From assembly GCF_963169125.1 (NCBI RefSeq), contig NC_084799.1, forward strand, positions 63,906,643 through 63,970,642: a DNA stretch of 64,000 nucleotides, written 5' to 3'. The stretch's first letter is position 1; every line of letters starts with the position of its first letter. The notes under the pieces were generated by a model. It did not search any database. It saw nothing but the letters and a program-made list of their open reading frames with translations, and was not told the DNA's origin. A program made the position numbers and the translations under genes. This DNA is from Humulus lupulus. Lineage: Eukaryota > Streptophyta > Magnoliopsida > Rosales > Cannabaceae. Positions 11,500 through 22,915 of the stretch are shown here, piece by piece.

Positions 11500-11785
11500 G
11501 ACGTGCTTATTAGCACTGACATTGCTTGTGAATGCAAAGGAAACACTCATTAGTATTATTATATGGACATGTAGGTCAGGACACGCTCATTAGCGTTGTC
11601 ATAAATATCTATATGTCAGAAAATGTTTATTAACATTGTTATTTGGTTATAAGTGCTTATAAGCACTATTAAATGTTAAAGAAATGCTTATTAGCATCAA
11701 TATATGTTATAAATGTCAGGATGTGCATATTAGCACCATGCTTGGATATGAACATGAATGGACATGCTTATTAGCATGACTATTG
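11500..11785. repeat. Degenerate ~60-bp repeats in the gypsy leader
   Basis: The words GTGCTTATTAGCAC, ACGCTCATTAGCGT, ATGTTTATTAACAT and ATGCTTATTAGCAT recur five to eight times, each an imperfect palindrome around TTATTAG. No coding sequence is visible here. Confidence 0.65.
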
Positions 11786-11861
11786 AATGTGAATGATCAT
11801 TTGCTTGATCTTGGACCATGAGGTGGCAAGAGGTTTATTTATCACTACCTAACTGGCCGAA

Positions 11862-12392
11862 TTGATTATTGCAGCAATATATAAGCTTGGAAGTATGCTT
11901 CCTAGGCAGACAGAATCATCAGTTGGCCAGGAAGATCAGGGCCAGAATGATAGACAGGGTCAGAATGACAATCAGGGTCAGACCCCTCCGCCAGCTCCTG
12001 ACAACTGGCAGCAAGTGCTTGCTGATTTGCAAGCCAGGTTATTGAGACAGAAAGAAGATATTTTCCTCTTAGAAAAATAACAGGTTCCTAAAGGGAACAT
12101 TTTTCCAGATGCACCACCTGTGATGGTGCAAGCAGTTGAGCAACCGCCAGAGGTTGGGAATAGATGAGAACCTCTTTATGAAAGGTTCAGGAAACAACAC
12201 CCTCCAGTTTTGTAGGGTGGTGCAGATTTGGCTAAGGCCAGACAAAGGATGAGCATGGTTACCACCATCCTGTATTTTATGAGGATAGTTGGTAATGAGA
12301 GAGTGGTATGTGCCACATATATGTTTCAGGAGGATGCCCGAATTTGGTGGGAGGTGATATCCCAGACTAGAAACGTTAATACCCTAGACCAA
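11862..12392 (+). pseudogene. gag, 5' part (interrupted by CACTA)
   Basis: The Q/N-rich N-terminus with DNWQQVLADLQARLL aligns with ANWQQLFTDLQAIVL of the intact gag at 51668-52816. It then continues through EPLYERFRKQHPPV and AKARQRMSMVTTIL to WWEVISQTRNVNTLD. Stops at 12078, 12165 and 12214 break it. The last codon before 12393 is cut by the CACTA terminus and the reading resumes at 22262 with KEEFRTPFNEMYYNDAIRA, exactly where the intact gag continues. Retrotransposon capsid; no host role. Confidence 0.85.
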
Positions 12393-12710
12393 CACTACTA
12401 CAAATATAGGCTTTCTCTGCGGTTTTTTTTTAAACAATAAATAAAAAGCGCAGAGAAAAGGTTTGAAAGAGTCAAAAAAATATATATTTAATGTCCGCGC
12501 CCTATTTTATTGCGGTTTTAAAAAAAAACGCAGTGAAAGGTTTGAACGACTCACTTTTCTCCGCGGTTTTGGGTCTAAAACCGCAGAGAAAAGTGTAGAA
12601 CTTTTCCCCAATTTTCTCCGCGGTTCTATACCCAAAACCGCAGAGAAAAGTCCACTTTTCTCTACGGTTTTGGGTATAGAACCGCGGAGAAAAGTGCTCT
12701 CCACCTTCTT
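12393..12710. repeat. CACTA left terminal and subterminal repeats
   Basis: At least six direct and inverted copies of the CCGCGGTTTT / AAAACCGCAGAGAAAAG motif, spaced 25-45 bp apart, after the CACTA terminus. In this superfamily such motifs bind the element's own protein. They create two facing spurious ORFs. Confidence 0.85.
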
Positions 12711-13404
12711 TAGCACAAAAACCTATTTTTCCCTCTCATTTGCACATCTTCTTCTCCTTCACAGAGACACGGCCGAAGCTCTCCCACCACCGTCCCTACC
12801 CACGGGTAAGCCCCACATTGTCCATTATTTTTTGTTTTTTTTCCATTTCCTTGCATATTAAAGCTAGAAATCATGTATATATACTTAATCTTGAGTTATT
12901 TTGAAGTTTTAGGGTAAAAATGAAGAAATATTGTGTGGGTTTAATGGTGGTTTCTATGTATGTTTATATAGTTATTTTTTTTTAATATTTTTTAAATTTT
13001 ATATAGGATTGGAAGACATTTTCATTGTTTAAAACGTGTATTGATCACTAAAACTTGATTTCTTTAATGTATATTTCGGTTTAGGGTATTTTTGTATTAT
13101 TTTATTTATAATAATGTTGTTTACATAATTTTTTATATTAAAAATTAGTGCTTGCATAATTTTGTATATTATTTAGGTAATGATTTTTTTAAAGTATATT
13201 TTTGTTAATTATATTATTTTAGGATCAATTCAATTACCATATATTTACTAATGTTTAACTTTTTATTGTAGAAAATATTTGTTTGAGTGTGAGCTCACAC
13301 TCAAGGTTGAAATATTTGTTCGAGGTTGAAAATGGTGAATATTAATTTTTAAGGTAAGTAGTAATTACTACTTAATTTTTTATTTTATTTTTTATATTTA
13401 CAAA

Positions 13405-13680
13405 CTATTGTTAGAGGAGTTTGAATATATTAGATATTCATCCATAGTGAAGTAGGTTCTGAAATAAAATTAAGTGCTGCGGAGATAACAGAAGGTTGAG
13501 AACATGTGTGTCTTAGTGAAGTAGGATCTGTGAATTTTCTGTGTGCTGCAGTGACTTATGGTTGAGAACATGCATGTTGTTTGTTATATGTTTTGTTTGA
13601 TGTGAATTTATAGGTAGATAACTTGGGATATGCTATAAATACAGAGGAAACTCTGCCCAATTTTTTTTTGATGATATTAG
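13405..13680 (+). repeat. Internal ~260-bp direct repeat, copy 1
   Basis: The text from AGGAGTTTGAATATATTAG to GGAAACTCTGCCCAATTTTT recurs at about 20690-20945 with roughly 90% agreement by eye. A third partial copy (GGATATGTTATAGAAAT...CTCTGCCCA) lies at 13756-13792. It is upstream of the transposase start. Confidence 0.85.
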
Positions 13681-13888
13681 TTGAACATGTTTTATAAGTT
13701 ACTATATATAATAATAATGTTTTTTTTTGTTGAAATTTTAAATACATATGAATTTTGGATATGTTATAGAAATAAATGAAACTCTGCCCATTTCATTTTA
13801 TAATTTAATAATTGATCATAATTTTAGAGTATTACTATACTAATTTTCTTTTCATTATCAACCTAGGAATTAGGTAGATATTATCATT

Positions 13889-16800
13889 ATGGATAAGTCA
13901 TGGATTCTTGAGAATAGAGAAACACAACAATTTCAAGACAGATTCAACCAATTTTTAGAATTTTGCCAAAAAAATTGTAGTGATCCGGAAAGAATTCATT
14001 GTCCATGTATAGATTGTGGTAATGGAACAAAAGGAAATATTACCATGATAAAAAATCATGTATTTTCTCGAGGATTTGATACAAGTTATTGTACATGGTA
14101 TTGGCATGGGGAATCATTGAAAAATAATAATCCATATCCATTCGGGAGGCGAGGGGTTGATGATTTGGGTTATAGTGATTTTGACGATCATCCTATGGAG
14201 TTGCTCGATGAAGCACAAGAAGAGTTTGTTGATGATCCTTCAAAATTTGATAAATTGGTTAGAGATGTAGATAAACCATTATTCAATGGTTGTCTGAAAC
14301 AAAGATTACCAACGATGGTAAAATTTTACAACATAAAAGCAGAAAATGGAGTTAGTGATAAATGTTTTAGTCAATTTTTAGCTGCTTTTAAAGAGATTTT
14401 GCTGTCAGATAATTGCTTCCCTGAGTCTACGTATGAAGTGAAGAAAACTTTAAATTGCAGAGGCTTGAAGTATGAGAAGATCCATGCATGTCCGAACGAT
14501 TGTGTGTTATATCGTAAAGAGTATGCAGACATGGACACTTGCCCAGAATGTGATTCACCCCGCTACAAACCTAACAAGAGTAAGGAGATTAGGAAACTTA
14601 TTCCTCAGAAAGTGATGTGGTACTTGCCTTTGATTCCGCGGCTTAAGCAATTATATCGAAGTGCAGAACACTCTGAAAAATTAATATGGCATGAGACTAG
14701 GCGAGTGAAAGATGGTAAACTTCGACATCCTGTAGATTCGCAGGCTTGGAAAAAAGTTAATAACTTAAATCCAGAATTTAAAACTGAAGCAAGACATCTT
14801 CGTCTAGGTCTAGCTGTCGATGGTGTAAATCCACATAAATCTCTAAGTAGTAGGCATAGTCCGTGGCCTGTCTTCCTTATTATGTACAATCTTCCTCCAT
14901 GGTTAGTGATGAGAAGAAAGTTTTTGATGCTCACGTTAATGATTTCAGGCCCAAACCAACCGGGACACGATATAGATGTTTATTTGGCACCATTAATTGA
15001 TGATTTGAAAGATTTGTATGAAAATGGTGTTGAGGCATATGACGGTTGTAAGAAAGAAGTCTTTAACTTAAAAGTTGTTTTGTTGTGGACTGTTAATGAT
15101 TTCCCAGCTTATGGTAATCTATCAGGGTTAAGCACAAAAGGTTACCAGGGATGTCCAATATGTTACACTAACACAAAGGCTATTCTTCTGTCTAATGGGC
15201 ACAAAATTTGTTATATGGGTCATAGACGATATTTTCCCCTAAATCATCATTATAGGGACAAAAAAAAAGCATTTGATGGTGATAGAGAACAAGGTGTTGC
15301 TCCTTTGCCACTTTCGGGGCAACAAATTCTTAAAGAAGTAGAGAAAATTGATTTCAAGTATGGAAAAATGCAGAAAAATAAGAAAGTAAGTGGATGTTTC
15401 CAAAGGAAATCAATTTTTTTTCGTCTCCCTTACTGGAAAGATTTACTTGTTCGACATTGTTTGGATGTCATGCATATAGAAAAAAAATGTGTGAGAAATT
15501 ATTATAGGTACATTACTTGATATTCTCGGTAAAACTAAGGATGGTTTAACTAGTCGTTTAGATCTTGTTGAAATGGGTATACGAACTGATTTAGCACCTG
15601 AACAGAAAGGTAAACTCACATATTTACCTCCTGCTTGTTTCACGTTGTCCAGAGAAGAGAAAAAAGTTGTATGTAAATCATTTGCAGAGATGAAAGTGCC
15701 TGATGGCTATTCATCCAACATTCGAAACTTAATATCCATGGGAGATTTGAGGCTGATGGGTATGAAATCACATGACTGTCATATGTTGATGCAACAATTA
15801 CTTCTGATTGCTATTCGATCAGTATTACCGAAAAAAGTTCGAGATTGTTTAACGAATGTTTGCATATTCTTCAATCATTTATGCGGAAAAGAATTAGAAA
15901 TGAAAAAATTGGATGCATTGCATTGTAAGATAGTGGAAACTCTATGCAACCTTGAAATGTTTTTTCTGCCATCCTTCTTTGACATTATGATTCATTTAAT
16001 GGTTCATCTAGTAAGGGAAGCCAAGTTGTGTGGACCAGTTTGGGCGAGATGGATGTATCCATTTGAAAGAAGTATGTAGGTGTTGAAAAGTTATGTGCGT
16101 AATCATTATCGTCCTGAAGCTAGTATGGTTGAATGTTATATATCGGAAGAGGCAGTAGAATTTTGCTCAGAATACATGAGTGGGGTTGAAGCAATCGGAA
16201 TCAGCAAACCACGAAATAACTCAGATGGAGTTGATAAAGGACTACGAGGGAATGGAACAGTGACCACCGTGTCTAGGGCAGAATTAGATCAAGCTCAATT
16301 AGTTGTGTTGCAAAATAATCCTGAGATTCAATCATATATAATGTAAGTAGAAAATATATTTCAATCATATATATTAGAGTAGTGATTTTCTTTTTGTTGT
16401 TTAAACTTTTTGTTATTTCTTTTATGTTTCAGTGATCACATAGAGTTATTACGGTTGATGATTCCAAACAAGATTAAAAATAAACAAAAATGGGTTATAG
16501 ATGAGCATAATAAAACGTTTTGCCAGTGGCTGAAGAATACAATTTTGACGAAGTTGGGAGAAAAAAATCATGGACTGTCGACTGAGTTGAAGCGCATATC
16601 TCTTGGAGCAAGCATTGATGTAATAAAGCATCAAGCTTACATTGTTGAAGGGAAACGATTTCATACTAAGTCAAGAGATGATGCTCGGCTGGTTCAAAAT
16701 AGTGGAGTAAGTGTAGTCGCAGAAGCTATGCATTTTGCCAGTGCAAAAGATAATAACCCAATTTCAGGCACAATGACATACTACGGGGTTGTTGAAGAAA

Positions 16801-17249
16801 TATGGGAGCTAGATTATTCATTATTTCGTATTCCTCTTCGTAAATGTTCTTGGGTAGACAACAATACTGGAGTTAAAACTGACAAACTTGGATTCACTCT
16901 GGTTGATCTAAGCAAGAAGGGAAGCAAGAACGATCCTTTTATCATGGCTGCCCAAGCGAAACAAGTGTTTTACATTCTTGATCCAGTTAATGATAAATGG
17001 TCCATTGTTTTATCAGTTCCCGAGCGGAAGTTCTCAGAAAAAGAAGAGTACGATGAAAATTATGATTTATATCATGACTGTTTCATTGCTGGACAACCGA
17101 TACATGAACAAGTTGAGAATATTCAGGAACATGATAATGAAAGCAATAGCAATGATCATGATTATCTTAGAACCGACATCGAAGAAGGAATATGGGTCGA
17201 TTGTGAATCGACCAGAAATAAAATAAGAAAAAGAAGAAAACTTGTTTAG
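13889..17249 (+). pseudogene. TNP2-like CACTA transposase (broken)
   Basis: Starts MDKSWILENRETQQFQ. Residues ~1-80 form a transposase-associated domain with CPCIDCGNG and a W-H-G end (YWHGES). Residues ~180-540 form the Transposase_21 (TNP2) core with CPNDCVLYRKEY, CPECDSPRYK, GYQGCPICY and HCLDVMHIEK. The frame shifts in a run of eight A at 15480-15487; DUF4218 follows in 15573-16079 (NIRNLISMGDLRLMGMKSHD, WARWMYPFER), then a TAG at 16077, then more DUF4218 to 16345 and DUF4216-like sequence after an intron (16432-17249: MTYYGVVEEIWELDY, DPFIMAAQAKQVFYI). Plants' CACTA transposases cut and rejoin the element ends. This copy needs at least two repairs to be read through and is inactive as written. 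Confidence 0.9.
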
Positions 17250-17261
17250 TAAGTTATATAA

Positions 17262-17362
17262 TTCATTAATACTTGTGATTATTTATTTGTATAATGCATT
17301 AACACTTGTGATTATTTATTTGCATAATGCATTAACACTTGTGATTATTAATTTGTGTGATG
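17262..17362. repeat. 33-bp tandem repeat, 3 units
   Basis: Three units of CATTAACACTTGTGATTATT plus TATTTGYATAATG sit between the transposase stop and the second gene's ATG; the last ends in TGCAG, a plausible splice acceptor. Confidence 0.85.
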
Positions 17363-17657
17363 CAGATGGCGGATAAAAGAGATGACAAAGAGAAACAACA
17401 AGGTCATGGTAAAACAAGAATGAGTTACATGACCCAACAAAAAGCCAAAGGAATCAAAAAAAAATCTTCAATGGAACGATTTGGGACAACCAATAGGTGA
17501 TGTGTATACAAACATGATATCATATCTTGGATCTAGAGTACGAGCCACAATTTCTATCAACTCAGGTGATTGGAGGAAGGTCCCACAAGATTTGAAAGAT
17601 GGTCTATGGGAGGATATCATTGTAAGAAATTATCATTATGATATTTATTTATGTGTG

Positions 17658-18835
17658 TGTTGACGGTAAGAACTCGTCAACGATTGATGGTTAGAAAACT
17701 TCAATCTCTATACTATAAGAAGCTATGAATTAGATAGAAAGAACTCTAAACAACAGGAGAAAACTCGGGCAAGCATGAGAACCAGAAGCATATATTTCAT
17801 AAGTCTCATTTCTACATTCAGTTTTTTCAACCCCTTAGCCTGAGGGGTTGGAGCCTATTTATAGGGGAGGCTCTATTGGCCCAGGATACAAACAAGTCCC
17901 AAACCACTGGGACGTACATAGGTACTCTGATAAAGTAGTGGCCCAGGGCGTAGTGGTGTCTACCCTGATGGTGTCAGAGTCGTGGCCCAGGACAAAGTAC
18001 TGTCGGCTCTGGCGTATGGTCGGGGGTGTCCAAGTGGTACCACTACTCTTCGTACAGGTCCGTACTGCCACTACTCCTCAGACGCAGATCATAGGGTCGT
18101 GCCTCTGTTCTCTCCACAACCGTACACCCCGTGTCAGCGCACGTGTTCCGTACTCGGTTGTCCTCATCAATTCCCGTTCAATGCTCCATGTTCGTTTGGC
18201 ATATAAGCAAGGTTCTCCCAAGTGATCTCGTGCCTATGCCAAGGAGGCTTCAACCCATGCATGTCCTGAGAAGTCAAGGCGCCAGGGGCCAGGGCCGGCT
18301 TATGCGGGTCACATGGACACGAGACTCGTAGTATGGACGCCGTGGCAAGGCCACACCCTCGCATAGCGAGGGTACCTCGCGTAGCGAGGTTGGCCCTTTT
18401 TCCTCAGGCGTAGGCATGGCTCAGGACACGGGCGTCATAACAAGGCAGCACCCTCGCATAGCGAGGGTCCCTCGCATAGCGAGGCTGCCTTGCCTTCCCC
18501 CGGGTGCAGCGTCGCAAGGCTAGGGGCATGGATGCCACCACGAAGCCTCACCCTCGCATAACGAGGGTGCCTCGTGTAGCGAGGCTGACCTTCTTCTCCC
18601 GAGTGTAGACGAGGCTTGATGCCTGCTGGAATGGGGCGCACGCGGATGGCCAGCTGGGGACCCTCGCATGGCGAGGGTGAAGTTTGGATGGACAAGTGGC
18701 CGAAGTCCCTCGCCTAGTGAGGGTGACTCTCTTACCCCAACTCCCTCACCATCATGTGATGCCCTTTCAGGATGTCTCGTAGCATAGAGCTTCACTCGTG
18801 AATAGAATTCACAAGGAAAAAATTCCACATTTACA
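17658..18835 (-). mobile_element. Solo LTR with perfect TSD (GTGTG), GC-rich hairpin repeats
   Basis: A 1178-bp insert with TG...CA ends (TGTTGACGGTAAG at left, CCACATTTACA at right) between GTGTG at 17653-17657 and 18836-18840. A TATAAATA box on the minus strand (about 17856-17865) sets the orientation; the hairpin repeats then lie in U3. GC content is much higher than in the surrounding CACTA. No PBS or coding region is present. Confidence 0.88.
18356..18724. repeat. Array of CCTCGC-ATA-GCGAGG hairpins
   Basis: At least eight short perfect or near-perfect hairpins of the form CCCTCGCATAGCGAGGG (7-bp stem, 3-base loop), in adjacent pairs spaced about 80-100 bp apart, within a larger degenerate repeat of roughly 110-150 bp. 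Found only in this solo LTR. Confidence 0.9.
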
Positions 18836-20689
18836 GTGTGATATCTAAATTTAATAATTACTTTTCTTAATTATATTCTCAGGGTGGTCACAACATTCCT
18901 CAAACCTTCAAACGTGAGATTTTGAAAAAGCTGGTCAAATAATGAGAGATTTTAAAAGTGAACTCACTACCGAGTACATCAAACCTTTGGCTGAAATGGG
19001 TATGATGGATAAACTCAAATTTCCCCCAAAGAGGTATAGCGATATAATTGATGAGAGAGAATGGTTACAATTTGTAACTAGTCGTCTAAGTCCAGAGTTT
19101 CAAATAGTGCATCAAGAACAAAAAAAACGTGCATTACTAATGAAGTCAAGGCATCGAACCTCTCGTAGAGGAATGGCTAATATAAGAGAAGATTTGGTAA
19201 GTATATTTGATATTATAGTTTAAATAATGGTTGATATTATCGCAACATATAACTATAATTATCTTGTACAATGCAGAAAAAAGAACGAAATATTCAAAAT
19301 CCAGAGAGGTATCAAGTTTGGCTTAGATCGCGTGAAAAAAATAAAGTTCTTGTGACAGAGCTAGACCGACAAATTGCCAAAAAGATAGTAAGTTTTCTAA
19401 GGTTTCAGAATCAATATATTGTTTTTATTTATATAAACTAATTTAACCAAATAATATCTTGAGTAGGAGGACATCAAAGAAAAATTGATTCGTGGCGAAA
19501 TTACAGCTCAGGGTCGAGATGACATCTTGACTCAAGAATTAGGGACACCAGAACACCCAGGTCGTGTTCGAGCTGGCGGGTATGATAATTTATAATAGTT
19601 GTTTTCTTTTAAGAATTATTTAGATTGGTTTATTGATGGACTTTATTGATTTTTTTTGTAGGTTCACTGCGACCGTTTCCAAAATGTTTGGAAAAAAACA
19701 TAAAACAATGACTGCAAGAGAGGAGATTGCTCGACTAAAAGCTGAGATTGAAGAGCTAAAAAGACATAAATTTAGGACAGAAGAGGAATTATCTCAAAAT
19801 GAAGAATATAATGAGGAAAACGATGAGTGTGGATACTATGATGAAGGGCAATTTGATGAGGGACAATATTATGAGAATACAAGTGATGAAGTCTATCGAC
19901 CTGCCCCCAACGCAGATGATCATTTTCATCAAACCGAAGACTATCCTTTTGATGAAGATGATGGATCATCAATTTATGAGTCTCTGCGACAACATTTAGC
20001 TATGAAGTTTATTTGTGTTCTGATAATATTGACAATGTGGTGGCTAAGGGTGTACTCATTGTACCAAACATGGGTAGCCAAATTACCGTCCATGGAAATG
20101 TACTTGATGATTCAGTTGCGAGGGTTTGGCTTATAGATGTCTTACAAGAAGAAGCTGAGATCCATATTCCCTTTGGTAACGTATGATATGTTGGGGACGC
20201 ACGAGACACATTCCTGCCTTGGCCAAAAAATTTAATTGTGGCTTGTCAGGTATAAAATTATTTGCTTAGATATTTAAATTTTATTTTTAAATGGGTACAC
20301 TATATTGATATGTTTAATGCTATTATGTAGGGTCCATCTTCATCTAAACACAAATCCCTATCACCAAGCCCACATTTATCATCAGTTGGATCTCACGTAG
20401 TCATCCCCGCTGAAATAACTCAACCAGAACCTTCAAATTGGTTAACAGATAACCAATGGGACAAAATTGTTCTGAGTCTAAAATTTATAGTGAAGGAGTA
20501 TTATTCCAATAAAGGAATAGATGGGGTTGTACAAGTCCCCGTTGACCCGGAGTTTATAGGAGAACGCGAGGCTATCTTCATCACTTCGGAAGACATTTAT
20601 CAAGCAGCCTCCATGGATAATATTGGATCCTCAGCTATGCTGTTTGGTATGAGGTATGTATCAATCCGTTATGTCATTACAAACTATTA

Positions 20690-20945
20690 GAGGAGTTTGA
20701 ATATATTAGATATTCATCCGTAGTGAAGTAAGTTCTGAGATGAAATTGTGTGCTGCGGAGATAACAGAAGGTTGAGAACATGTGTGTCTTAGTGAAGTAG
20801 GTTCTGCGAATTTTGTGTGCTGCGGTGGCTTATGGTTAAGAACATGCATGTTGTTTGTTGTATGTTTTGTCTGAATTGAATTTATAGGTTCTAATAATTT
20901 TGGATATGCTATAGAAACAGAGGAAACTCTGCCCAATTTTTTTTT
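20690..20945 (+). repeat. Internal ~260-bp direct repeat, copy 2
   Basis: Second copy of 13405-13680, here in an intron of the Ulp1-type gene, from AGGAGTTTGAATATATTAG to GGAAACTCTGCCCAATTTTT. Confidence 0.85.
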
Positions 20946-22039
20946 TACGATATTAATTTATTAATTGAAAATGTAATATGAATGATTGATTATATTAATT
21001 TTGGATATGCTACAGATGCATTTGGGAAAGCATGCACCCAAATTCACGACAATTATATAAATTTTTTGACACCGAACATCTTTCTATTGGCAATGATGAA
21101 AGTAAAAATTATACGGTGGATCTTATAGCCAAATGGATGATGACTATGGATAGACGAGGTCAAATATATTTCATTCCTTGGATTGTTGAGTAAGAACAAA
21201 CTACTTAAACATTATCACTACTATGGTTGAATTTTAATTTTATAATAATCATATTTTATTATTATTTTAGTCGACATTGGATGTTGGTGCTCGTGATGAT
21301 GCGGGGGATGACCATAATTTTGGATCCTTTAAAAATCATAAATCTCCACCAATAATTACGGAGGTTATGGGAAAGTAAGTTCTTCAATTGTAATGTATGC
21401 ATTATTACTTTTTAAAAGTTGAGAGCATAATATGTATTTAATTAATTTTAATTTTTGTAGAGCATACGCACAATGTTTGGAAAATGAATACATCGGCACA
21501 TTTACAAAATTGGTGAGAGGTTCTTGTCCAAAACAACCTGAAAGTCATGAATGTGGTTATTATGTACTAAGATACATTTATGATCTTGTAAATGCACCGA
21601 ATCCTGCAGAAGTTATCAAGAAGAAAGTATGTTATATTTTAAACTCTTTTTTGCTTAAGAAAAACTAGATATAGTATTTAATTATCTAATCTATATTAAC
21701 TTTTCAATTTTGCAGTGGTTTGACAAAAAGCAATTCAATGTCAAAGAGGATCTACTACCACTACAAAGTGATTGGTTAGCTAGATTAATGCCATTTGTTT
21801 ATGAAATCTAAATTTTTGTATGTATGTAAGATTAAAGTGCTAACTTATATTGGTTAGAATGATTAAAGTCTTTGATTCATTACTAGCCAATTATTTTGTA
21901 TTAGATATGAAATGTATATATAACAATTTAACAAATTAGTTATACTATTGAAAATAATTATGTATAATTAAAATTGAAAATTAATTTATTTTATTAAAAT
22001 TGCTGGGTTATCAACCGAAATTGATTTTTTTTTTTTTTA

Positions 22040-22261
22040 ATAAGAAGCTCTTTTCTCCGCGGTTTGCTTATTACAACCATAGAGAAAGCTCTCTTTTCTC
22101 CGCGGTTGGCTTACTACAACCGCAGAGAAAAGTGTAGCTTTTCTCCGCGGTTTGCGTAACACTTTTCTCTGTGGTCGAATACACTGCGCTTTTCAATACT
22201 CTCGAAAATCGCAGTGTATTGAGTAAAAAAACCGCAGAGAAAAGCCTTTTTTGTAGTAGTG
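22040..22261. repeat. CACTA right subterminal repeats and terminus
   Basis: Four or more copies of CTTTTCTCCGCGGTT / ACCGCAGAGAAAAG lead to the terminus TTTTGTAGTAGTG. They mirror the left end. Confidence 0.88.
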
Positions 22262-22915
22262 AAAGAAGAGTTTAGGACTCCATTTAATGAAATGTATTAC
22301 AATGATGCCATTAGGGCTGCAAAAGCTGAAGAGTTCAGCAAGTTACTTCAGAGCAACATGTCAGTGACCAATTATGCCTTAAAGTTTGACAAATTGGAAA
22401 AGTTTGTCGGGGAACTGGTGTGCACTAATTATCAGAAGGGAGAGATTTTTCTAGGGGCTACAACCTATGATAGCCTGGGATGTTCATATCAGTACTATGC
22501 CAGGAGTGACTACTTATGCACAAGTTGTTGAGAAGGAGATCACAGCTAAGAGCATAGAGAACAAAATCTGGTGCGAGAACGCGACCAGAAAAGACACTAG
22601 GAGGGCGGGATCTCCATTTATTAGTTAAGGTAGGGGCGGAGGCCCCAATGATTAGAAAAGGAAGGCTCTAGATGTCTTTCCAACTCCAAGCCCTGACACG
22701 AGATCACGTGGTATTAAGATAAACCGCCAGGGAGACAATGAATGCTGGAGGACTTTTCCAGAGTGCACCAGATGTAAGAGGCACCATTTAGGGGAGTGTC
22801 GGGAAAATGCCTGCTTTTTATGCGGGATAATGAGACACTTAAAGAAAGTTTACCCGAAGGCAAGAAAGGAAGAACCAAGAAAGGTGGACAGCTTCACCCC
22901 AGCTCGAGTGTTCGC
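22262..22915 (+). pseudogene. gag, 3' part, with zinc-knuckle remnant
   Basis: Resumes the gag broken at 12392: KEEFRTPFNEMYYNDAIRA, then SVTNYALKFDKLEKF, with stops from 22531 on. The nucleic-acid-binding knuckle reads CFLCGIMRHLKKVY (about 22812-22853), where the last Cys is replaced by Tyr. Followed without a gap by pol. Confidence 0.82.

Larger units (their letters stand above)
17366..21811 (+). pseudogene. CACTA second gene: Transposase_24-like plus Ulp1 (C48) protease
   Basis: Begins MADKRDDKEKQQGH (17366). A shift near 17461 leads to GQPIGDVYTNMISYLGSRVR and NSGDWRKVPQDLKDGLWEDI, typical of the second gene of plant En/Spm elements. After the nested solo LTR (17658-18835) the reading continues at about 18885-19223, then short exons near 19277-19390, 19467-19580 and 19662-20100; the last holds the coiled coil REEIARLKAEIEELKRHK. 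From about 20400 to 21811 it becomes a Ulp1-type cysteine protease: RHWMLVL (His, 21275), LDPL (Asp, ~21323), KQPES (Gln, 21534), HECGYYVLRYI (Cys, 21552), ending DWLARLMPFVYEI. Introns with GT..AG ends separate these parts. A TAA at ~21353 and the solo LTR break it. SUMO-protease domains are known in several plant DNA transposons; their role there is not settled. Confidence 0.8.
12393..22261 (+). mobile_element. CACTA (En/Spm) transposon, about 9.9 kb
   Basis: Begins CACTACTACAAATATAGG at 12393 and ends with the inverted TTTTTTGTAGTAGTG at 22261. The flanking 3-mers are CAA (12390-12392) and AAA (22262-22264), an imperfect 3-bp target duplication; removing the element and one 3-mer restores the gag frame. 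Both ends carry many copies of a subterminal motif (TTTTCTCCGCGGTT / AACCGCAGAGAAAAG). It encodes a TNP2-type transposase (13889-17249) and a second gene with a Ulp1-like protease domain (17366-21811), both on the plus strand, both damaged. A solo LTR is nested at 17658-18835. Confidence 0.92.

Noticed and set aside
12463..12861. 132-aa and 69-aa facing ORFs in the CACTA left end
   Set aside because: They are translations of subterminal inverted repeats (ERGFGSKTAEKS-like repetition) with no family likeness.
18356..18724. CRISPR array
   Set aside because: Repeats are very short hairpins, spacing irregular, eukaryotic TE context with LTR ends and TSD; no cas genes.
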